This document shows positions 1-7,467 of a stretch of DNA of 20,864 bases, in pieces. Origin of the DNA: Lachnospiraceae bacterium UBA3386. Its GTDB lineage: Bacteria; Bacillota; Clostridia; Lachnospirales; Lachnospiraceae. The stretch spans positions 159-21,022 of the forward strand of contig DEPS01000053.1 of the NCBI GenBank assembly GCA_002358875.1, in the 5' to 3' direction. Under the pieces are notes generated by a model, which saw only the letters and a list, made by a program, of their open reading frames with translations, was not told the DNA's origin and did not search any database. Position 1 is the stretch's first letter, and every line of letters starts with the position of its first letter. The position numbers were made by a program, and so were the translations under genes.

Positions 1-1
1 T

Positions 2-724
2 ATGTGCGGCTGCCACTACGCGACGGGCGATTACGTCGTCTTTATCGACGACGACCAGCAGTGCCCCGCGGACCGGCTCTGGGACCTGATGGATCCCCTT
101 CTGCACGACGCAGCCGACGGGCGGGGCAGCTATGACGTCGCCATCGCGCGCTACCGCAAAAAGACCCAGTCCAGGTTCAAAAACTTCGGCTCCGGCGTCA
201 ATGACCGCGTCGCCACCTGGCTCCTTGGCAAGGACCCAAATCTGAAATTCTCCAACTTCTCCGTGATGAAGAAATTCGTCAAGGACGAGGTCATCAAATA
301 CACTAACCCCTACCCCTATCTGTCCGGTCTGATGCTGCGGGCCACAAGGCGCGTCATCAACGTGGATATGGAAGAGCGTGTTCGCACCATCGGGGTCGGC
401 CACTACAGCTTCAAAAAATCCTTCGCCCTGTGGATGAACAGCTTCACTGCTTTCTCGGTAAAGCCCCTGCGCATCTCCACGGGCATCGGCGTGATCTGGG
501 CCATCCTCGGTATCCTCATGGGCCTTCGGACCGTTATCCGCAAGCTTTTAAATCCTGCCATACCGCTGGGCTACAGCTCCACCATGGCCGTACTCCTCTT
601 CTCTACCGGCATGATCATGTTCATGCTCGGCCTCATCGGGGAGTACATAGGCCGTATCTACATCTCGCTCAACAACTCCCCCCAGTTCGTCGTCCGCGAC
701 ACGATCAACCTTTCAGGGAGTTAG
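2..724 (+). CDS. Family 2 glycosyltransferase, polyprenyl-phosphate sugar transferase type (5'-partial)
   Basis: This is the C-terminal 240 residues of a GT2 (ArnC/GtrB/DPM1-like) enzyme, which normally transfers a sugar from a nucleotide donor to undecaprenyl phosphate on the cytoplasmic side of the membrane. The frame is open to the left edge and the visible ATG at 2-4 falls inside the GT-A fold just before GDYVVFIDDDQQCP, which matches the family's metal-binding DxD region (usually DADLQDPP). Roughly 80 N-terminal residues should therefore lie outside the window. Two hydrophobic segments near residues 155-180 and 193-220 are the membrane hairpin typical of the family, and the tail IGEYIGRIY is a family hallmark. 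It heads a run of co-directional genes (ATP-grasp, two small transporters, GtrII-like enzyme). The sugar cannot be predicted from sequence. The family is certain; the exact lipid acceptor is inferred. Confidence 0.88.
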   Translation: MCGCHYATGDYVVFIDDDQQCPADRLWDLMDPLLHDAADGRGSYDVAIARYRKKTQSRFKNFGSGVNDRVATWLLGKDPNLKFSNFSVMKKFVKDEVIKYTNPYPYLSGLMLRATRRVINVDMEERVRTIGVGHYSFKKSFALWMNSFTAFSVKPLRISTGIGVIWAILGILMGLRTVIRKLLNPAIPLGYSSTMAVLLFSTGMIMFMLGLIGEYIGRIYISLNNSPQFVVRDTINLSGS

Positions 725-835
725 AAGTCAGGAGACAGGAGTTGTTTGACGGGCAGGCAGATCGGATATGGTGTCCCTGCGCCAAATCACTTTGGAGGCT
801 GCACTGAAGTGCGGCATAGAGGGTAAGTTATACAC

Positions 836-2188
836 ATGGAAAATAAGAAAAAACTTCTGGTAATCGGCGCCGGGGACTTCCAGCTGCCCCTGGTTCAGGA
901 AGCCGCCAAAACCTGCGATGTCGTCCTCGCGGCGCCGGTCATTTCGCAGACATTCGATCCCTATATCAAAGACCGCCTGATCACGGACGTGAAGGACCAG
1001 GATGCCATCCTGGCCTTTGCCCGGGCTCAGAAAATCGACGGCGTCATTACAGATCAGACCGATATCGCGGTAAGGAGCGTAGCTTATGTGGCGGAAAACA
1101 TGGGCCTTCCCGGAATCGGCACGAAGGCCGGACATCTTTTCACCGACAAGAGCCTGATGCGCAGACGCCTTGCCGAGCTTGACATTCCCCGGCTGAAAAA
1201 CCGCACCGTCGCCTCGGTCGAAGATGCGGTTTCTTTTTACCGGGAGCTGTGTGCTGAGAGGAACCGCTGCACGGGACCGTCATCTTCCACGGACAGCTCT
1301 TCTGTCTGTAAATCCCTTTCAGGAGGCAGGCCTGATGCTCCGGTATACGCCGGCAGCGGGGCGGATCTCCCCCGCGTCATCTTAAAGCCCCTCGATACCC
1401 AGGGCAGCCGCGGAGTTTCCGTCTGCTGCTGCGAGGAAGAGATCCGCGCAAAATACGACGACGCGGCGCGCTGGTCCGGCAGCCATGAGGTCATCGTCGA
1501 GCAGTTCGCCACCGGCAGGGAATTCGTCGTGGAATCCCTGGTACTTGATTATGACTACCACACCCTCTGTATCGGAGATACCCTCTATTTTGATATCCCC
1601 GATGCCTTTGCGGCGAAAAGCCGGATCTTCCCGACCACAGCAGACGAAGCGCTGCGGGAAAAGGTCCTCGCCCTGGATGAAAAGATCATCCGCGGCTTCG
1701 GGCTGCGTCAGGGAATCACCCACAGCGAATACATCATGGAGGGAGACGAAGTCTTCCTGATCGAGACCGCCGCACGCGGCGGGGGCGTCTTTATCTCCTC
1801 CGACCTCATCCATCTCTCCAGCGGCCTGCACACCGAGGAATTTCTCATCGATATAGCCCTGGGGCGGTGTCATGAAATGCCTCGGATCCTGCCTCAGCAG
1901 TGCTTCTGCGGCTACATGGCTTTCTACCTTCCAGTCGGACGCGTCACGCGCGCCGACGGCATCGAGGCTGTCAAAGCACTCCCTTTCGTCCACAGGAACC
2001 AGCTGGACAAGCTCCGCGTCGGACTGGAGAACCACGAGGGCGCGACCGACAAGACCTCACGCCTCGCCGTCATCGTCTCCGGCAGCACCCGGCAGGAGCT
2101 CATGCAGCACATGGACACCGTGCGCAGCACCCTGCTGATCGAGATCCTGACCCCTGACGGCACCGTCCGCGGGCCTATCTGGGAATAA
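836..2188 (+). CDS. ATP-grasp domain protein
   Basis: A 450-residue ATP-grasp enzyme, a family that joins a carboxylate to an amine, thiol or similar nucleophile through an acyl-phosphate. The N-terminus (LLVIGAGDFQLPLV) is the Rossmann-like pre-ATP-grasp domain, to about residue 110. The ATP-grasp fold follows, with RVILKPLDTQGSRGVSV as the nucleotide-binding Lys/Gly-rich loop, VEQFATGREFVVES, and a metal/ATP-binding region FLIETAARGGGVFISS. Residues about 140-178 form a Ser/Cys-rich, low-complexity insertion (GPSSSTDSSSVCKSL) between the two ATP-grasp lobes. The gene starts 111 nt after the GT2 stop, with a weak GAGGG ahead of the ATG. The substrate is unknown. Its position between a lipid-sugar synthase and flippase-like genes suggests it modifies a sugar or acceptor of this cassette. 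Carbamoyl-phosphate synthase or PurK/PurT are unlikely from context and from the C-terminal domain. Confidence 0.85.
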   Translation: MENKKKLLVIGAGDFQLPLVQEAAKTCDVVLAAPVISQTFDPYIKDRLITDVKDQDAILAFARAQKIDGVITDQTDIAVRSVAYVAENMGLPGIGTKAGHLFTDKSLMRRRLAELDIPRLKNRTVASVEDAVSFYRELCAERNRCTGPSSSTDSSSVCKSLSGGRPDAPVYAGSGADLPRVILKPLDTQGSRGVSVCCCEEEIRAKYDDAARWSGSHEVIVEQFATGREFVVESLVLDYDYHTLCIGDTLYFDIPDAFAAKSRIFPTTADEALREKVLALDEKIIRGFGLRQGITHSEYIMEGDEVFLIETAARGGGVFISSDLIHLSSGLHTEEFLIDIALGRCHEMPRILPQQCFCGYMAFYLPVGRVTRADGIEAVKALPFVHRNQLDKLRVGLENHEGATDKTSRLAVIVSGSTRQELMQHMDTVRSTLLIEILTPDGTVRGPIWE

Positions 2189-2273
2189 CCGGCATATACC
2201 CTGCCGCAGCACATGAGCGCCGGAACACCTGATGTAAAAAGGCGGAACATTTTTATTAAAGGGAGGAACCCCC

Positions 2274-2663
2274 TTGATCGAACATTTTCTTGATAAGAGG
2301 CGCAATGTCTTTCTTCTCGCCGCCTTTGCGGTTTTTATGGAGAGCCTGACCTCTCCCTGCCTCAAGATCGGCTCTCAGCGCTACGAGCCTTTTTCGCCCG
2401 GATATTTTTTCTGGTTCGGCCTCGCCGTCGCCATTCTGGGCATCTACGCTGTCTGCTGGCAGCTCATCCTGGAGCGTATTCCCCTGACCACGGCCTATCT
2501 GCGCCGCGGCTTCAGCTATATCCTGCTCTTCGTCTGGTCTTCGCTGATCTTCCATGAGACCATCACCATCCGGCAGATCATCGGTATCGCCGTGATCTCA
2601 CTGGGAATGATCGTGAGCGTTTCCGACGACCGGCCAAAGGATGCGCCGCCAAAAGCTTCTTAA
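2274..2663 (+). CDS. EamA/SMR-like half transporter, first subunit (ArnE/ArnF-like)
   Basis: A 129-residue integral membrane protein with four hydrophobic helices and the C-terminal EamA/SMR pattern: a Pro-Leu-Thr-Thr-Ala-Tyr helix, then FHETITIRQIIGIAVISLGMIV. It is half the size of a ten-helix EamA protein, as in the ArnE/ArnF heterodimer that flips undecaprenyl-phosphate aminoarabinose. A second small subunit follows at 2755, so a heterodimer is likely. The start is TTG at 2274, chosen because GGGAGG lies at 2261-2266 and there is no in-frame ATG. The SD and start sit in a small potential hairpin (AAGGG 2259-2263 with CCCTT 2271-2275) that could damp translation. The cytoplasmic tail (SDDRPKDAPPKAS) ends within a sequence repeated downstream at 2704-2739. 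Flippase function is inferred from family and context; a drug or metabolite transporter is the alternative. Confidence 0.8.
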   Translation: MIEHFLDKRRNVFLLAAFAVFMESLTSPCLKIGSQRYEPFSPGYFFWFGLAVAILGIYAVCWQLILERIPLTTAYLRRGFSYILLFVWSSLIFHETITIRQIIGIAVISLGMIVSVSDDRPKDAPPKAS

Positions 2664-2739
2664 ACGGTTCATTCTTTCAGATGTTTAACACACCTGGTTT
2701 TCAGGCATAAGGATACGCCGCCTGAAGCTTTTTTAACGG
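2632..2739 (+). repeat. Imperfect 36-bp direct repeat spanning the end of one flippase gene and the gap before the next
   Basis: Positions 2632-2667 and 2704-2739 align at a 72-bp offset with about 29 of 36 matches. The shared core includes AAGGAT, CGCCGCC, AAGCTT and AACGG. The first copy contains the last codons and stop of the upstream gene. The second is wholly intergenic and contributes to a terminator-like hairpin and the upstream part of the next ribosome binding site. Confidence 0.75.
2700..2734 (+). terminator. Terminator-like hairpin between the two small transporter genes
   Basis: TTCAGGC (2700-2706) pairs with GCCTGAA (2720-2726) across a 13-nt loop and is followed by GCTTTTTT. 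It lies inside the putative operon, so it could act as a partial terminator setting the ratio of upstream to downstream transcripts, or as an mRNA processing or stability element. The stem is only 7 bp and function is inferred. Confidence 0.4.
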
Positions 2740-2754
2740 GAGGACACATTTCCT

Positions 2755-3114
2755 ATGAACTCCGGCATTCTTTCCCCTCAGCTCTGTTACGCCGCAGCCA
2801 TCGTAGGGGCTTTCATCACAGCCCTGAGCCAGATCCTGCTCAAGACCCAGGCCAACACGACCGGCAAAAAGGGCTTTTTCAGTAAGTTTCTTAATGTGCG
2901 CGTCATCACCTCCTACGGACTCTTGTTCCTTACGCTCGCCATCAATCAGGCAGCCCTGCGTTACGTCCCTCTCTCGGTCATGCCCTGCATTACAGCCACC
3001 AGCTTTATCTGGGTCTTCGTAATGGGCGTCCTGATCCTGAAAGAAAAGATCTCCGCCCGCAAGGTGCTGGGCGTCGCCATTATTATCGCCGGCGTCATCA
3101 TCTCCAGGACCTGA
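2755..3114 (+). CDS. EamA/SMR-like half transporter, second subunit (ArnE/ArnF-like)
   Basis: A 119-residue, four-helix membrane protein related in architecture to the gene at 2274. The hallmark helices are visible: QILLKTQAN in the first segment, AALRYVPLSVMPCITATSFIWVFVMGVLILKEKIS, then VLGVAIIIAGVIIS. The Glu after the third helix and the Gly-rich last helix match EamA/SMR proteins. The ATG at 2755 has GGGAGG at 2738-2743. With the preceding gene it likely forms an antiparallel heterodimer that moves a lipid-linked sugar across the membrane, by analogy to ArnE/ArnF. It sits 77 nt upstream of the GtrII-like glycosyltransferase. Substrate is inferred from neighbours only. Confidence 0.8.
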   Translation: MNSGILSPQLCYAAAIVGAFITALSQILLKTQANTTGKKGFFSKFLNVRVITSYGLLFLTLAINQAALRYVPLSVMPCITATSFIWVFVMGVLILKEKISARKVLGVAIIIAGVIISRT

Positions 3115-3149
3115 AATGCCTGATGCCTGTCGAACAACTCATGTCCCGC

Positions 3150-3176
3150 GTCCGGTCTCCCGGACCCCTGTTTTTT
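3150..3176 (+). terminator. Weak hairpin plus T-run ahead of the GtrII-like gene
   Basis: GTCCGG (3150-3155) pairs with CCGGAC (3160-3165) over a TCTC loop, then CCCTG and six T at 3171-3176. The 5-nt gap between stem and T-run makes it a poor terminator. It may attenuate expression of the last gene, whose SD (AAGGA) overlaps the end of this element. Confidence 0.3.
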
Positions 3177-3190
3177 AAGGATGAACTGAT

Positions 3191-4993
3191 ATGCACTCCC
3201 TGATCAAAGAATTTTCCGACAAGATTGCTTCCAAAAAGGCCTATTGGATCCCGCTCCTCTTCTATACTTTTGGCTCCTTCGGCTTTTCCATGCTGAACCG
3301 CACCGTCGGGGCAGACGATCTGGCAACGCCCCTGTATGTAGACGGTACCGTCTGGCTCGCGGAGCTGCGCTGGGGCGCCGTCCTGTGGAAAAAGCTCTTT
3401 TCCTTCGGCGCCTGTGTTCCCTTTCTTGACAAGTTTTTATCTGTCTGCCTTCTGATGCTTGCCGGCACCGCCTTTTCCTGCCTGCTCTATATGATGAACG
3501 GAAAAAAAGACCGCGTCCTGCTCTACACCGTCGCGGCCTGTTCCTTTATCACCTTTCCCATCATCTGCGAGATCTGGGAATTCACCTGCGGCGGTACGCT
3601 GATCGTGCCGGGCGACTTCTTCTGCACCTTCCTTCTGCTGATCTGGCTGCTGACGGCGCAGCAGGCCAAGGGATTCTCCTATGGATCCGCTTCCATAGAA
3701 CCGGAAAAAGGAGGAACATCCCTGAGCCGGGCAGGTGTTTCAGGCGCCGCAAAAGCCGCTCCCGCAAAAACCGGTAAAAAGGCAAAGGATATGAAAGCCG
3801 GAAAAACAAAGGCCGCCGGCATCCTCTCCATGGCGCAGACCCTCCTTTTTGCCGGCGTCCTGCTGACGCCCGTCATCTCCAGCGCGGAGTCGATCGCTCC
3901 GGTCTATGTGTGCACTGTCCTGATCATCCTCTATTACCGCTACTGCGTACGGATAAGACCTTCGAAACAAGGCGCCGGAGCGGCCTGGTTTTTTGAAGGC
4001 GTCCGCTTTGCCATTCCGCTGATCATCGCCTTTATCCTCCGTCTCATCATCGGCTACAGCATCATGGCCGTTCTGGGCCTGAAATATACACATACGGGAG
4101 CCACCCGGATCGCATGGCCTCTGAGCGCAGTGCAGATCAAGGATCTTATCAAAGGCATTGTGATCGACTACGGGGCAGCCGCCCTGATCAATCTCCCGAT
4201 CACGGTCTTCGTCTTCTGTGCACTCCTGTTTGCCCTACGCAGCATTTTCCTCGCTGTGCGCCGACGGAGCTTTCTGCCGGTATTTTTAGGAATCTGCACG
4301 GGTCTTTCGCTGTTTCTCATCACCCTCATTCAGGGTACTGTGATGTATTACCGGACAGCAATCACCCTGATGGTGTTCTGTGCCTTCGTCTTTTACCTGC
4401 ACGCGGAAGATTTTTACATGCTGATCAATAAGGGGATACTTGGCCGCAGACGTCTACCGGTCCTCGTCGGCCGCTGCGGAATCGTTCTCCTTTTATTCAT
4501 CACCTGGAGACAGGCGGCGCACCTGCACCGCTACCTCGCGCTCAACAATCAGCGTTACGACAACGAGGCCGCCGTCATGCAGCAGATCGGCTACACCCTT
4601 TCCTCTGAGTACGACACCTCCAAACCGCTGATCTTCGTCGGCGATTTCACCAACGGGGACGCATTTTACAATGTCACCCACGACACCGCCTCTACCCCCG
4701 CCGGACGCCTCTACCGGCGCATCCGCAAAAAGATCAACGGAACGCCCACGTGGAAATCGCCCTCCCTCGTCCAGACCACCGTTTCTTCCGCCATCGACTG
4801 GTACCACTGGGAATTTGACGGACAGCTCATGGGACAGTTCCTCTCCTACTTCGGTTACGATTTCGACGTCAGGGCACTCTCCCGCAAGGAACTTGAACCT
4901 TACAATCAGGAAGCCCTTGAGCTGGGCATGAAGCCGTTTACGATCCTCGACAGAGGAGATTACCTGCTTGTCTGTGTGGGCAGGCTGAAGTAA
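3191..4993 (+). CDS. GtrII-like membrane glycosyltransferase
   Basis: A 600-residue polytopic membrane protein with about ten hydrophobic segments. After the first helix it carries NRTVGADDLATPLYVDGTVWL, the DD-containing extracytoplasmic loop expected of GtrII/GT-C-type glucosyltransferases, which use a polyprenyl-phosphate sugar donor outside the membrane. A soluble C-terminal domain of about 150 residues follows the last helix. Residues about 157-211 form a Lys/Ala/Gly-rich insertion (for example AAKAAPAKTGKKAKDMKAG) that looks like a disordered loop. It is the last gene of the cassette and completes the usual three-component logic: GT2 loads the lipid, small transporters flip it, and this enzyme transfers the sugar to a wall polymer or surface glycan. 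The acceptor is unknown. The start has AAGGA at 3177-3181, about 9 nt upstream. Confidence 0.78.
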   Translation: MHSLIKEFSDKIASKKAYWIPLLFYTFGSFGFSMLNRTVGADDLATPLYVDGTVWLAELRWGAVLWKKLFSFGACVPFLDKFLSVCLLMLAGTAFSCLLYMMNGKKDRVLLYTVAACSFITFPIICEIWEFTCGGTLIVPGDFFCTFLLLIWLLTAQQAKGFSYGSASIEPEKGGTSLSRAGVSGAAKAAPAKTGKKAKDMKAGKTKAAGILSMAQTLLFAGVLLTPVISSAESIAPVYVCTVLIILYYRYCVRIRPSKQGAGAAWFFEGVRFAIPLIIAFILRLIIGYSIMAVLGLKYTHTGATRIAWPLSAVQIKDLIKGIVIDYGAAALINLPITVFVFCALLFALRSIFLAVRRRSFLPVFLGICTGLSLFLITLIQGTVMYYRTAITLMVFCAFVFYLHAEDFYMLINKGILGRRRLPVLVGRCGIVLLLFITWRQAAHLHRYLALNNQRYDNEAAVMQQIGYTLSSEYDTSKPLIFVGDFTNGDAFYNVTHDTASTPAGRLYRRIRKKINGTPTWKSPSLVQTTVSSAIDWYHWEFDGQLMGQFLSYFGYDFDVRALSRKELEPYNQEALELGMKPFTILDRGDYLLVCVGRLK

Positions 4994-5007
4994 AGCATAC
5001 AGCAGAT

Positions 5008-5050
5008 AAAAGACTCCCTCCGGAGCATTTGTTCCGGAGGGAGTCTTTTT
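5008..5050 (+). terminator. Strong Rho-independent terminator, probably bidirectional
   Basis: A perfect 17-bp inverted repeat (5008-5024 with 5033-5049) encloses an 8-nt loop and ends in five T on the plus strand. A-runs at the left arm give T-runs on the minus strand too. It closes the glycosylation cassette and also lies just past the stop of the convergent L,D-transpeptidase gene, so it can serve both. Confidence 0.93.
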
Positions 5051-5101
5051 ATGTTATTCCGATTTTCTCAAATCCGCTCAGATTCCATTCTCTGCGCCTG
5101 A

Positions 5102-6106
5102 TCAATAAACGACCACGCAGGTTCCCTTAGGGGCGCTCTGATAGATATATTTTGCATCATCAAGCCCCAGGCGGACGCAGCTGTTGGATTTGTTTTTCCC
5201 AAGACTTGCATCCTTGATCTTGGCGGTATAGGGATTCCTGCTGCCAAGTTTGTAAAGGATGGAGTGGAAATAATTTCCGGCGCTGATCCTGGAAGCGTAA
5301 AAAGCGGTAGAATTTTTGAAATCCTTATATCCGTACGCCCTGTTGTTCTTGCTGTTCAGGACAAATTTTCCGGAAGGGGTCGGTGTAGAACTCTTTCCGA
5401 TCGTGCAGCGCATGTATTTTCTGCTGCCGACCCAGCTCCCCTTTGATCCCGTGTAAACATTGACGTAATGATTCTTCTTGTTGACCAGAATCAGATAGCG
5501 GGTGCTGCTGCTGTAGCCCTGTGCTTTTCTGTCCATGCCATAGACATCCGTTGCAGCTCCGTCCGGGCCGACTTTGATGCCGTCCACGGTCGTGTTCGTG
5601 GCGATGGTCCCGTCAGCCTGGACATAGTACATTGCATTTCCAAGGAAAAACCATCCCTTTTCCACCCGCTGTTTTCCGCTGGTAGTATTGAAGTAATAGA
5701 GACTTGTGCCGATCTTCACAAATCCCGTTACCATCTGTCCTTTTCTCTGCGGGTTAAAATAGTAAAAACTGTTCTGGATCTTGCGGTATCCGGTCAATAC
5801 GATTCCGTATTTAATGGCTTTTTTATTCTGAGGGCCGAACTGTGTGCTGGCAAAATAGGTCTTATTATTGATCTCAAAGAACCCCTTCTGGAGCCTGCCC
5901 TGTGCATCAAACCCAAACATCTGACCCTTGATGGTGACAACACGGCTCTTAACTGCCGTGCCGTTTACATAAAATTTCCAGTCGCTGCCGACCTTTGTCC
6001 ATCCACTTCTGACTGCATTTGCACCCACGGAAGAATCCTGGGCCATAACAGGCATGCAGGACAGCAGCATGATCACGGCCAGGAGCATGATCATTTTTCT
6101 CTTCAT
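5102..6106 (-). CDS. Secreted L,D-transpeptidase (YkuD) with choline-binding-type wall repeats
   Basis: A 334-residue exported protein. The N-terminus MKRKMIMLLAVIMLLSCMPVMA is a signal peptide with likely cleavage after VMA. Residues about 30-190 are Trp/Tyr/Gly-rich wall-binding repeats of the choline/glucan-binding type (GWTKVGSDWKFYVNG, GFVKIGTSLYYFN, GWFFLGNAMYYVQADG). Residues about 200-334 form the YkuD domain (RYLILVNKKNHYVNVYTGS, CTIGKSSTPTPSGKF, LGKNKSNSCVRLGLDDA). YkuD enzymes make 3-3 cross-links in peptidoglycan or attach proteins to it. Cys310 is the presumed nucleophile and His281 the partner. The usual SHGC motif reads SNSC here. The gene begins 12 nt after its paralogue's stop, with AAAGGAGG before the ATG, so the two are co-transcribed. 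Confidence 0.88.
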   Translation of the reverse strand: MKRKMIMLLAVIMLLSCMPVMAQDSSVGANAVRSGWTKVGSDWKFYVNGTAVKSRVVTIKGQMFGFDAQGRLQKGFFEINNKTYFASTQFGPQNKKAIKYGIVLTGYRKIQNSFYYFNPQRKGQMVTGFVKIGTSLYYFNTTSGKQRVEKGWFFLGNAMYYVQADGTIATNTTVDGIKVGPDGAATDVYGMDRKAQGYSSSTRYLILVNKKNHYVNVYTGSKGSWVGSRKYMRCTIGKSSTPTPSGKFVLNSKNNRAYGYKDFKNSTAFYASRISAGNYFHSILYKLGSRNPYTAKIKDASLGKNKSNSCVRLGLDDAKYIYQSAPKGTCVVVY

Positions 6107-6118
6107 GCAAAACCTCCT

Positions 6119-7147
6119 TTAATAGATATAAGCGCGTGTGCGATAGGGCATACTCGTCCAGATAAATTTCGCGTCATCCAGAGGAAGGCGGATACAGCTG
6201 TTGGACTTGTTCTTTCCAAGCGTTGCATCCTTGATCTTGGCGGTATAGGGATTCCTGCTGCCAAGTTTGTAGAGGATGGAGTGGAAGAAATTACCCGCAT
6301 TGATTCTGGTCGTATAGAAAGCTGTAGATCCGCTGAAATCCTTATAGCCGTATGCGCGCGTGCTCCTGATGGAAAGCGTGAAATTTCCGGATCTGGTCGG
6401 AGTAGATTTCTTTCCGATCGTGCAGGGGATATTCCTGCGGATACATGCCCAGTTGCCCTTGGAGCCCTGATAAATATTGACTTTGTGATGTGTCTTGTTG
6501 ACAAGGATCAGATAACGGGTGCTGCTGTCGCGGCCCTGCGCCTTCGCATCCATACCATAGGGATCGATGACCGCACCGTTGGCGCCGATATGAATTCCGT
6601 CGATCGTCGTATTCGTCGCGATCGTCCCGTCAGCCATAATATAATACATTGCATTGTTCAGATAGAACCAGCCTTTTTGGCGGTACTGCTTTCCGGTACT
6701 TGAGTCAAAGTAGTAAAGGCTCTTTCCAATCTTGACCATGCCCTTTTTCATCATGCCCCTTCTGGAAGGATCAAAATAATAAAAATCATTTCCGATCTTT
6801 ATCAATCCTGTCAGAACGATACCGTAGCCGACGGCCTTCTTGCCTGTAGGGCCAAACTTTGTGCTTGCATAATAGGTCTTACTATTGATCGTAAAGAATC
6901 CCTTCTGGAGATTTCCCTGTGCGTCAAATCCAAACAGCTGATCCTTGATCCTGACGACACGGTTCTTTACCGCAACGCCGTTTGAATAAAATTTCCAGTT
7001 ATTTCCCTCTTTCGTCCATCCGCTTTTAAGCGCCTTTGAAGTCACGGGCGCTGACGCATTTGCGCCGGCAGTCTGCGCCATTACCGGCATGCAGATGCTC
7101 GATAAAAGCATAATGGCGGCAAACAGCAAGATAAGTCTTTTTCTCAT
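6119..7147 (-). CDS. Secreted L,D-transpeptidase (YkuD) paralogue with wall-binding repeats
   Basis: A 342-residue paralogue of the downstream gene with the same layout: signal peptide (MRKRLILLFAAIMLLSSICMPVMA), wall-binding repeats (GWTKEGNNWKFYSNG, GMVKIGKSLYYFDSSTGK, GWFYLNNAMYYIMADG), and a C-terminal YkuD domain with CTIGKKSTPTRSGNF and LGKNKSNSCIRLPLDDA. The presumed nucleophile is Cys318 and the partner His289, again with SNSC in place of SHGC. The ATG at 7147 is preferred over an in-frame ATG 72 nt upstream because it has AGGAGGGG directly ahead and begins a proper signal peptide. It is first in the two-gene operon. Wall cross-linking is the family role; whether the atypical motif changes activity is unknown. 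Confidence 0.88.
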   Translation of the reverse strand: MRKRLILLFAAIMLLSSICMPVMAQTAGANASAPVTSKALKSGWTKEGNNWKFYSNGVAVKNRVVRIKDQLFGFDAQGNLQKGFFTINSKTYYASTKFGPTGKKAVGYGIVLTGLIKIGNDFYYFDPSRRGMMKKGMVKIGKSLYYFDSSTGKQYRQKGWFYLNNAMYYIMADGTIATNTTIDGIHIGANGAVIDPYGMDAKAQGRDSSTRYLILVNKTHHKVNIYQGSKGNWACIRRNIPCTIGKKSTPTRSGNFTLSIRSTRAYGYKDFSGSTAFYTTRINAGNFFHSILYKLGSRNPYTAKIKDATLGKNKSNSCIRLPLDDAKFIWTSMPYRTRAYIY

Positions 7148-7318
7148 AGAATCCCCTCCTTTTTTTAACTCATTAATAATGGCCTGTGCGTGAAATGATA
7201 ACGGTTGAAATGATGACAACAGATCGAGACGGAATGAAGACGGACAGCAAACACCGCTTTTTGCGCCGGCTCAATACGCCCCACTGTCCTGTTGTGTGAA
7301 AAGATTTGTGTATTCATT

Positions 7319-7347
7319 ATAATACTACGAGACAAAAAGGATTTCCA
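7319..7347 (-). promoter_or_regulatory. Candidate promoter of the L,D-transpeptidase operon
   Basis: On the minus strand TGGAAA (7347-7342) and TATTAT (7324-7319) are separated by 17 nt, with an overlapping TATAAT at 7321-7316. This would give a leader of about 165 nt before the ATG at 7147. It is a motif match only. Confidence 0.4.
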
Positions 7348-7467
7348 CACATAATTTTCATGCAAAATCATCTATTTTCCCTGTTTGAACAGGGATTTCT
7401 GTAATTACCGTTTTATCAATCAACATGTTGTGATAATCTTACATTGTACACAGGTTATATTGTCTTG

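Noticed and set aside
6040..6070. Lipobox in the first L,D-transpeptidase signal peptide (LLSC)
   Set aside because: Leu at the -2 position is unusual for a lipobox, the paralogue has an unsuitable residue before its Cys, and both have a good signal peptidase I site (VMA).
5468..6703. Long (411-codon) open frame on the plus strand opposite both L,D-transpeptidase genes
   Set aside because: It is antisense to two clear paralogous genes with signal peptides, repeats and YkuD motifs. Its internal similarity simply mirrors the paralogy, and it has no recognisable domain.
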